Of a stretch of 64,000 bases of DNA, positions 38,066-47,616 are shown piece by piece. Both the position numbers and the translations under genes were made by a program. The DNA is taken from positions 12,153,557 through 12,217,556 of the forward strand of contig NC_092320.1 in NCBI RefSeq assembly GCF_036785885.1, in the 5' to 3' direction. Source of the DNA: Coffea arabica (lineage: Eukaryota > Streptophyta > Magnoliopsida > Gentianales > Rubiaceae). A model generated the notes under the pieces. It searched no databases. It was not told the DNA's origin and saw nothing but the letters and a program-made list of their open reading frames with translations. The number at the start of each line of letters is the position of its first letter. The first letter of the stretch is position 1.

Positions 38066-41000
38066 TCATTTTCTTGGTCTCTTAGAGCCACTTTGTCGCA
38101 ACCTTGACATCCTTGAAGTTGCAGCAGGTTGTTTTCTCTTTGAGAATCTGCTTTGCTGGCTTTCTTGGTTGGTACCACCTATAGGCTGATTTGGCTCCTA
38201 CATGTACCTCGTCATGGTTAGTATATATGTAAGTATATTCCAGCATCCAAAAATGTTTGGCCAATACTCTCTAGTACCTGTGAAACTGTAGTAGCAGTAC
38301 TTGATACGCTTGCCTGAGCAGCAGAAGCTACGGATGTTGCATTTGAAGCTGTTTGACCAACTTTAGGTGCCTACAGTCCAAATCAAAATGAATTAGTATA
38401 TAAGTAGCAACAAAACACACTAAACCATATTACAGTAGAGTGTAAAATGTTATATTACTTTGTAAAGTTTAGACTTAGGGTCAATCGCTGATTTGCAAGT
38501 ACGTATGTTATGTCCAGTTTTCAAACATCTCCGACAGTAAACTGCAAGTCCTTTCCTACTTGCTTTCTGCTGATTTGTAGGCTCTTCTGGACCCTTCTTT
38601 CTCTGTTTTTTTGGCCTACCAGGCTGTTTTTTCACCAATGGTGGGTTCAGATATTGCATCTTGCTATCTACCCAGAACTGCTTCGAAGGAACGGGACCAA
38701 TTGTGAAGTTGTAGGCCCTTAAATATGCTTCCCTATGGTAACAAGCATCAACATATTCCTCGAATTTCAGCTTTCTGCTCTGAATGCAGGCAACCGCATG
38801 CACGCAAGGAATGCCACTAAGCTGAAAATGACCACAGGTACAAGTTTTCAACTCCAAATTGACAACATTTGTCCTTCCATAGCCATCAACTTCCAAATTT
38901 CCATTTCCTCCGTAAACCGCAACACAATTTCTTGCCTTTATCTTAAGTTTCTCCAACTTCTCATAAATGTTTGGACATAAAGTTCCACCATGTTTCAGCA
39001 TGCCCTCTCGTTTGGTTACCAACCTTTGCATTAATCTCCTCCGAATCCACTCCAACATTGTTATTATTGGCTCCCCTCTAGCTTTTAGAATGTAATTATT
39101 CCATGACTCACTCATGTTGTTAACGCAAGTGTCACTCCTACAAGCTGTACTAAAATGAGCTCTAGACCATAATTTTCGAGGCAACCGTTTGAACCATCCC
39201 GCAGCTGTTAGCTTGTCATCTTCCTGTGGGTCAGCCCTCTCAAGATTTGAAAGGGCAGTTTCATGCTCCGGCATGCTTGCTGCTGCAGCTACCTCCCAAA
39301 ACAGATCTCTAAGGTCTTGATCTTTGAATCTTAGTTTGAAGTTCTCGAACATATGTTTCAAACAGAATCTGTGCTCTGATTCAGGAAATAATTCTTCAAT
39401 TGCATGGACAAGACCCTTTTGCCTATCTGAGATGAAAGTGTAAGCCACTCCTTTGTTTCCTCTTCCAATTTGGCTGATTAATTCCCGCAAAAACCAACTC
39501 CAACTGTCGTAATTCTCAATCTCAACAACAGCAAAGGAAATAGGGAACATATTTTCATTGGCATCCCTACCCAAGGCTGTAAGCAGCTGACCTCCAAAGG
39601 GACTCTTGAGGAAGCAGCCATCTAGACCTATGATAGGTCTACATCCTTGTAGGAAACCATTTTTCAACGCACCTAAACCATAATATATCCTCTGAAATGT
39701 AGCCCTTTCCTCAATATTTCGCCTATCAATTTGCAATGAAATATGACTATCAGGATTGGAATTTTTTACAGTAGCTACATAATCCCAAAGTCTGTGGTAT
39801 TGCTCCATGTCATTGCCCCTGAGTGCCTCTAATGCCTTTTGCTTTGTCCTGGCAGCTTTTTTTTGACTAATGTCTAGCATGAACAATTTTCTTGTCTCAT
39901 TCATCATGCCAGGAATACTACACCCAGGATCATCTCTCACTTTGGCTTGAAATTTATGACTCAGATATGTTGAGGTGGCATGTCGATTGCTGTAATCCCT
40001 GCCACAATGGTGATCTCCCTTAAGAGTCTTGATCATAAATGTCTTTGATCTCTGGATTCTGCTTGCATGAATCCTCCAACTACACCCCCTTGCACATTTA
40101 GCTGTGATTCGAGACCCCTCATTTCTGATGTACTTGTGCTCATATCCCTCCCTAATACCCCATTCCACTAAAACCTCTCTAAACTTATGAAAGCTGCTAA
40201 ATTTCTGGCCAGCCTTTAGTTCAAAATGCTCTTTTCTAAACTCTTCATCCGCATTGAAGTAGCTGTAGACAGGGGTGCTTTCATCATCAGAACCTATTCC
40301 TCTGTCAAACAGGTTTTCATCATCATCTACTGCCTCATTCCAATCCTGTTCCTGCTGATTTTGTTGCTGTTGTTGATGTTCATCGAAATCAACTTCTGGG
40401 TTTTTGGTTGGTTGCTGATTCTCATGTTGTTTTTGGTGCTGTTCATCTAAATCAGCTTTGTTTGATGCTTTTGCTTGCTGATTTTCTTGTTGCTGCTCAG
40501 AAGGAATACCAACCGAATTTGCAGATCCAATATTTATAGACGCCTGTGTTGATCCTTGACCATGTAAACCTGCAAATATATCATCATCTTCAGACAGTTG
40601 TACTGCTTCTCTTAGCCAATCAGGAAAATCTGAGTAATCCAGTATGATTTCATCTTCTTCTCCGTCTTCATGAATTGGTCTTTCTTCATAACAATCAGTC
40701 TGCTCTGATGTTGGATCTCTCTCTGTCTGTGTTGTTTCTTCTGTTGATTTCCTTGTATGACACTGCCGAAACTCTGAGGAAGTATCACCTTCTTCTTTGT
40801 CTTTAAATAACCGTCTGACTGATTTCCTTGCGCTTAACTTTACTCTTTGTGACTTGACTTTTTTATCATTTCTTGCCTTCTTTCTCTTGGACTTGTCACC
40901 AGCATCATGTATCTTCTCTTTATGTGGTCCCATAACAGCTGGATCTGACTCCATTTGTGATGACTTTTCTTCGCAGACGTCCTTTGCTTTGTTGTTAATG

Positions 41001-41512
41001 TCTGGAATGTCATTATTGTCCTCACTCCCACTCCCAATTACTTCCTTGACCATGTCATCCTTGCCTTTAACAGTTGAGGACGAACTCATCTCAGCCTGCC
41101 AGGCATCATGATATGGAAGTGCAAGTATGCCATCACCAGTCACTCTCTTGTACAGTAATTTTCCTTCCGGGGACACAACTTCAATGGGATCAGACCCCCT
41201 CTCAGCATATATGTGCATTTCTTTAAGCCCCTCATAACATGTTGTCAATAATTCGATGTCCACATCATCATTGATGCTAACCACACCAAAATCAATGTCA
41301 TGAAAGGGAATAGAGTACCAGAAATTCATATTTGTAACGCCGCGCTCAATTGTTTGGTACATTTTTTGAAACTCAAATACGGATAATTCATCAGGGTCGA
41401 AATCACAAAATACCCTCACATGTTCACCAGTGTATCTAATTCTCGGCTCCCATTTGAAATATCCACCATAATGCAAGTGTATGTCTACGGTCTGCCACGA
41501 ATTATCTCCCAT
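38066..41512 (-). CDS. MURA-like transposase of the MULE
   Basis: DDE transposase that should excise and insert the element. Three exons: 41512-38459, 38370-38278 and 38197-38066 (TGA), giving 1,092 residues; without splicing the first exon stops three codons after the donor. Domains in order: a PB1-like N-terminal region (about 1-105); an acidic, Gln/Asn-rich linker; a MuDR-type zinc DNA-binding domain at about 440-510 (KCARGCSWRIHASR, GDHHC); and the MULE catalytic domain at about 620-810. The catalytic residues are IGLDGCFLKSPFGG, FISDRQKGL and NNMSESWNNY. A SWIM zinc finger (CTCGHF, then GIPCVHAVA, about 890-905) and a CCHC knuckle (CRRCLKTGHNIRTC, about 990-1005) follow. Exons 2 and 3 add a Ser/Thr/Ala tail and a basic end (SGSKRPRK) resembling a nuclear signal. 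No stop or frameshift was found. Splice joins were checked for phase but not by transcript. Confidence 0.93.
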
Positions 41513-41692
41513 TTTTATGCACCTAACCCAAAGTAACCGAGATTATTTCATGCAATATTTCATACACTCAGTTTCAAAAACATAAAAAATGAACAACAAC
41601 ACACTTATGTAGAAGGATGAAAAACATAATCAAGACCATAATCAAGACCAGTATGGACCAATGAAAATTCGATTACTCCACAAAAACTCATA

Positions 41693-41945
41693 AATAATTG
41701 CACCCAAACATTGTCAGAAAAGCTTCTGACTAAGCCAAATCTTGACATTTTGCGTATTGTTATAAAAAAACAAAAAAAATTCCCACAAACATTGTCGGAA
41801 GACTGTCGGAAAAGCTTTTGACCAAACCGAAACTGACATTTTGCAATATTTACCAAATTTCAAAAACAAATTCCCACAAACATTGTCGGAGACACTTCTA
41901 ACTAAGCCAAACATGGTAGTTCCTTTACCAAGTTTCAAAATATTC
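41693..41945. repeat. Subterminal tandem repeats of the MULE, three imperfect copies
   Basis: A unit of about 85 bp containing CAAACATTGTC(G/A)GAAAAGC, CTAAGCCAAA and TGACATTTTGC recurs at about 41700-41756, 41785-41850 and 41872-41915. It lies between the transposase start codon and the right terminal repeat. Subterminal repeats in DNA transposons often bind transposase or act in the promoter; here that is inference. Confidence 0.7.
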
Positions 41946-42164
41946 CCAACAATTTAGTACCAAAACACCTGCCATCAAACAAATCAACTCGTCTAATGCA
42001 TAAGGTTCGTATATGTATTTTACCTGGTTCAGATATGCTCAATACGTTGCGACTCTCGACCGATCTACACTTAAACGCCGATCCATCTGCACTGAAGCAC
42101 CGACCGATGTTCTTGGCTGTAGGTTTCCCGATCCGCAGCACACTAACACCTTCTTTTTGGAATT

Positions 42165-42288
42165 AGGTTTAGGGTTTCTGTCTCTAAACATGAAATGTGT
42201 CTCAAGCCCGACAGATCTTCACCATAACTCGCGCCGCTCAGCAATACAGTTACCTTCTTCTTCGTTATAGGTTTAGGGTTTCTCTCTC
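42165..42288 (-). promoter_or_regulatory. Paired telo-box-like motifs upstream of the transposase
   Basis: The plus strand has TAGGTTTAGGGTTTCT twice, at about 42166-42181 and 42268-42285. On the transposase strand these read AAACCCTAAACC, a telo-box core. Both sit between the right terminal repeat and the transposase ORF. Telo-boxes mark genes active in cycling cells, so the element may couple transposase expression to division. This is inference from motif only. Confidence 0.4.
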
Positions 42289-42381
42289 AGTTTCTTTCAT
42301 CCGCTCCAGATTGACTCATTGCATCTGTAACTTTTCACATATTATATATGAGGGTATTTTCGGTATTTCATATTATTACCG

Positions 42382-42512
42382 GCTCCCCAGCCGGTTAGCA
42401 GGTAAAATCCAAACAAGTCCAAAGCATAGGGGGGTTAAGTGGGAGTTTCTAAACAATGAGGAGGTTTCTTGTCAATTTCCTTAACCACAGGGGGGTTTTA
42501 TGTACTTTACCC
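42382..42512 (-). repeat. Right terminal inverted repeat of the MULE
   Basis: 131 bp, the reverse complement of 36495-36625 with two differences. It is expected to hold transposase-binding sites and perhaps the transposase promoter. Confidence 0.95.
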
Positions 42513-42521
42513 TTGTTTATA
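42513..42521. repeat. Right 9-bp target site duplication of the MULE
   Basis: TTGTTTATA, identical to 36486-36494. Confidence 0.95.
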
Positions 42522-42628
42522 GGCTAGCTGCTTTTGGTCCTGGGCTTCTAGCCAGTGAAAGTTTTCCCGACCCTTCGAATACATAGTCGTCTCATTGGGA
42601 GAAAATGGTACATCGTTCCCCTTTAACA

Positions 42629-42798
42629 TTGGATAGGGTATTATTTGAAATATTATTTGAAATAATTACTGTAGCACTTTTTATGATGTGATGTGATGTC
42701 TGTGAGATTAAAAAGTGATTAAAAATATAAAAAAAGTGAGTTAAAAAATGTGTTTACGATGCAAGCGAAATATTATTTGAGATAATAATGCTATCCAA
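42629..42798. mobile_element. Short MITE-like element with imperfect inverted ends
   Basis: Begins TTGGATAGGGTATTATTTGA and ends with a near reverse complement (TTGAGATAATAATGCTATCC then AA). The interior has GTAGCACTTTTTATGATGTG-type sequence that I recall as abundant in eudicot genomes. About 170 bp, no ORF. Target duplication not resolved, so the superfamily is uncertain. Confidence 0.55.
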
Positions 42799-44227
42799 AC
42801 ACTCCCTATATAGATATTGTAGTGAAGTAGAAGTGACAAATACGCTAGATACATGTTATATGTGTGTGATCTGCCGTGTGGTCGAAATTTATAATTTTTC
42901 AAATGAAAAAAATTTATCATGAAATTTTAAATGCACTTCGTGTTATCCAAATTTAAGTGAACTTACAAGGCAATTATTATTCGCCTTACGGAGAAAAAAG
43001 GTTGCTCTAGCATCAAAGTTTTGAGGGCTTCAAGCCTAGCCATGTGGTCCTTATTAGTCCCCTCTCGCTTCCATGTAATAAACACCTCAGTATAAAAGTT
43101 GGAATTAATTTTTATACGCTGTCAGTAGTCAGCGTAATGATTTTTTTACACCAGCAAGTTTAGATAAATGTCACAGTATTATTGCTCAAATTTTAAATTC
43201 ACCTTTTGTCCATAAATCATATATCTATATCTGTTAATATAAAAAAAATGACAGTATATATATCACATTAATCATATAAAATTTATTGCCAATCTTTAAT
43301 TATCTGAACCCCTTCAATGAGCATTTTAATCCAAAAGAATTTTTTTTTTAAAAAAAAAAAAAAGAAAGAAAGCTACATCTTTGACCTAATGCTCAACTAA
43401 TTATTCCAATTTGAATGGAACAACTTACTTAATTGTTGGAGCTCCGGTATAAAGTGTTACGATGAGAAGAATCTAAACTGTTTTTTTTTTTTTTGAAAAA
43501 AAAATTTATATGAAACATTTTTAATTTCGAGAGCTTCAAGCCCAGGGATATGTCATGTGTGGTCCTTGTACCTTATATTATATGGCCCCTTTCGCTTTTA
43601 TGAAATAAACGTAAATATTGAATGTGCAACTGTTGTGATACTTTGTACTGAAAATTCAATAATTGCAGCCCAGAAGAAGGGGAATAATAATAAAAAAAAA
43701 AAAAGGAATGAGAAAAGAAGTAATAAATCCTTCTTCAAATATAATGCTCGAGTGAGTCGTAACTCAAAATTCAATTTGTAACAATTTGACCCGCAATTTT
43801 TTTACAATAATGTTTCTATCTGACTTAATTAACACCAATATTAGATTTCATAAACTGTATGTTACACTTGATTATCACATCACAGTCAAAGAATTGCCAA
43901 TTTTTGAACAGGAACAAATGAATTAACAATGATCACCTCCACTAAATTAAGCTCTCCCCTTCAAGTTGGAATCACCTATTTGTGGATTGATAGATAAGGT
44001 CAAAGGTGTTGGCTTGTCTTTTTTTTTTTTTTTTTTGGAAAGTCAGAAATGCGATTAGAGAATAGAGAGCAGAGCACTCAAATATTTATTGGCATTTCTG
44101 CCTTTTAGCTTTTTGTACTGAAATACATAAATTCAATAATTCCTAGTTGATCATATGATGCCGACAAAAAATTCTATTGCAGATTCTTTTTGGTCAAGAT
44201 TCTTCGTGGAAGCAGATTCGATCAAGT
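42799..44227. other. Intergenic, repeat-rich, no gene seen
   Basis: AT-rich with several homopolymer runs (about 43340-43364, 43482-43504, 43691-43704, 44019-44036). No coding frame resembles a known protein. Likely old transposon debris, but no ends could be drawn. Confidence 0.5.
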
Positions 44228-44243
44228 GATTCTTGCTTAGCTG

Positions 44244-44394
44244 GAGGTCAGGGTTCTACCCCGCCTCCCTCAAATTTGTCACAATATGTGGTTGGTCTTA
44301 ATTGACCATCTCCCCTTATCCCTTTCCCCTAAATTAGGCTAGATTAGATTATAGAATATCTACCGTTGCCGACAAAAAAAAAAAAAAAAAAAAA
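44244..44394 (+). mobile_element. SINE with 16-bp target duplication
   Basis: A 151-bp insertion with an A-tail at about 44374-44394, flanked by GATTCTTGCTTAGCTG on both sides (44228-44243 and 44395-44410). The 5' part holds GGTCAGGGTTCTACCCCGCC, resembling a box B of a tRNA-derived promoter. Box A is not clear, so the copy may be 5'-truncated. No ORF; mobilised in trans by LINE machinery. Confidence 0.85.
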
Positions 44395-44410
44395 GATTCT
44401 TGCTTAGCTG

Positions 44411-45229
44411 TTTGGCCAAATTATCCTTTTTTAGCCGACAATAGGCCTAAAAAGAATCAGCAGAGATGGCTTGTTAGAGAACAAAATGTCTTTCTTGTTT
44501 ATCGTAAATTTAACTTTCTTTCTTAAGGTAGCATTAACGATTGACCACCCTCATTTAAGGGGCAACCTCAAAGTCTGTGTAATCAGTAGTATTGGTAGTA
44601 AATTTAATGTTTTCTCGTTTCTACTGGGGCAGGCACCGCATCCGAACTCGATCTCTAAGCTGAAACTTCCTTAATGTCGCTAGCAAATGAAACTTGCCAG
44701 GTTCTTATGTAAGCAGCCCAAGTCTTCATAGATGTGAAAGTTTTATGTTATCGGTTCTTGTGTTGTTTTCAAGAAATGAAGGAAGATGTGTCAATTTGGC
44801 ATTCGCATGCAATGCAGCTTGAAGAAAAAGAAAATTTCAGATACCAAAAAACCCACCCCCAAGAAGAAAAAGCAAAAAACTCAAGAAAGATCCAAGAAAA
44901 TTATTGGAGCAGCTGGGACCAATGATCCCAATAGGATCCCAATATGGTCATCCCTATTCCTAACTAAATATGGATAGTACTCGTAGGGTTTGGAGGACCT
45001 AGACTCCATGATTGGCGAACAGTGAAGCTTGGTACTTTAAATTTCATCGGAGGAAACCACTTAAAGTGACTGTCATGATTAAATAAAGTGGGAGGCAAGA
45101 ATTGAACTCGCCCCGCCAACCACCAAGACCTATGGTCCCTAACATTCCATCATCTGTTGGTTACAATGGATTCAGTGACTTTAAAATACTTGCAACAACA
45201 TGTACCATCCGCACTAAACACGCACACTT
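44411..45229. other. Intergenic between two SINEs, no gene seen
   Basis: Short open frames only. At about 45085-45110 the minus strand reads GGCGAGTTCAATTCTTGCC, which resembles another box B. A further decayed SINE may lie here, but no ends were found. Confidence 0.45.
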
Positions 45230-45242
45230 GCTCACCAAATTC

Positions 45243-45433
45243 TTTTTCTTTTTTTTTTTTTTTTTGTCGACACAGGGGTGTCCGGGTCAAGACCCGAAGG
45301 CGGTCCGACTAATCCCCTGCGGCCCGAGAGGAGAGGCCCCATCCCCCCGAACACGGTAATCCTGCACGAATCGAACCCCTGACAAGCGCTCCTAAGGAAG
45401 CGTACGCTGCCAGACGAGCTGCCCAGGAGGGGC
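45243..45433 (-). mobile_element. tRNA-derived SINE (minus orientation) with 13-bp target duplication
   Basis: A 191-bp insertion flanked by GCTCACCAAATTC at 45230-45242 and 45434-45446. Its tail shows as a T-run on the plus strand at about 45243-45266, so it lies on the minus strand. Read that way, the head carries GTCTGGCAGCGTACGC (box A-like) and GGGTTCGATTCGTGC (good box B), a tRNA-derived RNA polymerase III promoter. It is GC-rich against an AT-rich surround, consistent with recent arrival. Confidence 0.9.
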
Positions 45434-45446
45434 GCTCACCAAATTC

Positions 45447-46935
45447 GTCTCCTGGGATTCTCTACGCATTTCTATTACTGTGTATGGTACATTTATGAGT
45501 CAACAACCCGTCCCAACCCAAAAGATCTCTCCGCGGATTTCTTTCTGATTGTGTCATCGTGTGCAATTTCAATACCTTACTTGAACGCGTTTATTTTCAT
45601 ATCAAGTGTCTAATGCACGGTGGATCTATTCTGATAGTAATTACATCCAAAGTTGGCTATAATTTTATTTATAGACTATATATTATTCGAATTTTTTTCT
45701 TTTTCTCGAAGACTCTAGTGAATATTTCAAATCTCACGAGGAGAGAAGAAAAAAAAAAAAGTGAAAGGTTTGGTTTGAGAGCTGCCAACTCACTCTGTAT
45801 GCACTACTGGTTCAACAAACTGAAACGGGGCATCGGACCAAATCCAAAATTTATTTGTTTCATCCAACACTTAGTCCATGTTAACGTTATGGGCTATCTG
45901 GAAGCCCATCTAAGTAATGGGCGAGAATTTAACTTCAATTGGACATGTTACCTATTGGTGGCAAGGCCACGATCTGTTAGGGAAATGCAGGGCTCATTGT
46001 TCCAGTTGGGACTCGTGCACCAACGTGTAGTGAACAAAAATCCTGAGACTTGATTTTCTCACATCCTTTTAGACTTATAGGGTGTCGCCAAAAGGCCCAA
46101 GTTTGGAATGCGATCGGATGGTACAATAATTGGAAAATTTTTAATTATTTATTGAATATATTTATTTTTCTAATTAAGCTTTTTATCTCCGACATATCAA
46201 ATCACAATAAAGGAAAAATGCCATAGTGAGCAATATAAAAAAAAAAAATCCCAACTACTCTTCAACCACTACTCATTTTACGAACAATATTTAATTGAAA
46301 ATAAGTAAGCGGTAAAAAGGAGCACTATGCAACTTTTTTACCCAACGTGTATAATTAATTTGTTCCTTGAGGTTATAATGAATGTTAGGGTACATATCTC
46401 ATTTGTTCCTTGAGCTAATAACGACCGTAATTTTTTTTGATTATTTATTGAATATATTTATTTTTGAGTGTTGAATAAGTGTTAAATCTAATACATTTGA
46501 GTATATATTACATTCAGTGATAATTAAATAGTTTATCACTTGATTTTGAAAGCAAATTATGTTCAAAAATTTTAAATTTAGTGTCATTTAATTAATTCAA
46601 ATATTCAATTTTTGATTATTAAATGAATTGAATATACTAACCTCCGAATCCATTAAATTTGAAGTGTTGAATTAAATTATCAAATAGGGTCTAAATTTTA
46701 AATATATTTACCCTAAAAGGTGAATATTGGGATATTTCAATTTCTCAATTTTCAATACAGAAACAAGTAACAACAACCTATATATACCCTCCAAAAAATT
46801 CACGGTAGGGTACCTTTATAAGTTATAACCATTTGGACATTGACTCATTAAACCCACTTTAAACCTCGCTTCAGAATCCTCACCACTACTCCCCCCAGTC
46901 TCACTCTATTCATTTCTCCTCCTCTTCCCTCCACC
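45447..46935. other. Intergenic, upstream of SNRNP27
   Basis: Very AT-rich, no recognised gene. One 164-codon frame at 45559-46053 is not convincing. The last few hundred bases should include the SNRNP27 promoter. Confidence 0.5.
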
Positions 46936-47616
46936 ATGAGCGACCGCGGTCGTGACCACCGTGGCCGGGACCGGGACCGAGACCGAGAGCGTGACCGCGA
47001 TTTCCGCGACAGAGACCGTGACCGAGAACGGAAAAGAGAGCGGGAAGATCGCGACCGGGACCGTGAACGAAGCAAACGCGAGCGTTCTCGCTCCAGCTCG
47101 CGTACACCTGACCGCATTCGATCCCGCCACACTCGTTCTCGCACGCGCTCCCCAGCTGCTGAACGCCAACGCTCGCGTTCGTATTCTCCCGATCGCCACC
47201 ATCACCGCAGCCGCCGTCACCATCGCTCGCCTACTCCTGAAAGTCCTCCCCGGAAACGACGACGGGATGACGGCGAGAAGGAGAGGGAGAGGGATAGGGA
47301 GAGGGAGAAGGACCGACAGCGTGGCTCTTCAGTTGAGAAAAAGAAGGATAAGAAGGAGAGTGGTGGTGCTGGTGGTGACGGTAAAGGTGGAATTGATGGG
47401 GGGATAGATAATGATGATGGTGAGATGATGGATGTCGATGAAATTGAGATGATGAAGAAATTGGGGATTCCAGTAGGTTTTGATTCGACAAAAGGGAAGC
47501 CGGTGGCTGGGAACGACGTCGGGTCAGTCAGGAAGGTAACTAAACGTCAGCCACGGCAGTACATGAATCGCCGCGGTGGATTTAATCGGCCCTTGCCTGC
47601 AGAAGTCAACCGTTGA
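46936..47616 (+). CDS. SNRNP27: U4/U6.U5 tri-snRNP 27-kDa protein (SNRNP27)
   Basis: Spliceosome component of the tri-snRNP, acting in the nucleus in pre-mRNA splicing. Single exon, 226 residues, ATG in CCACC context. Residues 1-135 are an RS/RD/RE-rich domain of alternating Arg and Ser, Asp or Glu. An acidic hinge follows (about 155-170), then the diagnostic C-terminus: MMKKLGIPVGFDSTKGKPVA and RQYMNRRGGFNRPLPAEVNR, which marks this family and is absent from ordinary SR proteins. GC content is much higher than the flanks, as the repetitive Arg codons require. Long antisense frames over the gene are shadows of the repeat. Confidence 0.95.
   Translation: MSDRGRDHRGRDRDRDRERDRDFRDRDRDRERKREREDRDRDRERSKRERSRSSSRTPDRIRSRHTRSRTRSPAAERQRSRSYSPDRHHHRSRRHHRSPTPESPPRKRRRDDGEKERERDREREKDRQRGSSVEKKKDKKESGGAGGDGKGGIDGGIDNDDGEMMDVDEIEMMKKLGIPVGFDSTKGKPVAGNDVGSVRKVTKRQPRQYMNRRGGFNRPLPAEVNR

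Larger units (their letters stand above)
36495..42512. mobile_element. Intact autonomous-looking Mutator-like element (MULE) with two convergent genes
   Basis: A 6,018-bp element bounded by long inverted repeats starting GGGTAAAGTACATAAAACC (36495-36625 and 42382-42512, 129 of 131 positions equal) and by a perfect 9-bp duplication TTGTTTATA. Inside are an uninterrupted MURA-type transposase on the minus strand, starting near the right terminus, and a GRF zinc-finger ORF on the plus strand, starting near the left terminus. The two genes converge on a spacer at 37304-38065. Near-identical termini, an intact target duplication and undamaged ORFs point to a recent insertion that may still be active. 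Confidence 0.95.

Noticed and set aside
45559-46053. 164-codon plus-strand frame
   Set aside because: AT-biased, no motif, no supporting exons; length is within chance for this interval.
46848-47491. Antisense and out-of-frame ORFs across the SNRNP27 gene
   Set aside because: They are shadows of the repetitive Arg/Asp codons; the sense frame alone has the conserved family C-terminus.
47231-47491. His/Pro/Ser-rich minus-strand frame
   Set aside because: Antisense shadow of SNRNP27.
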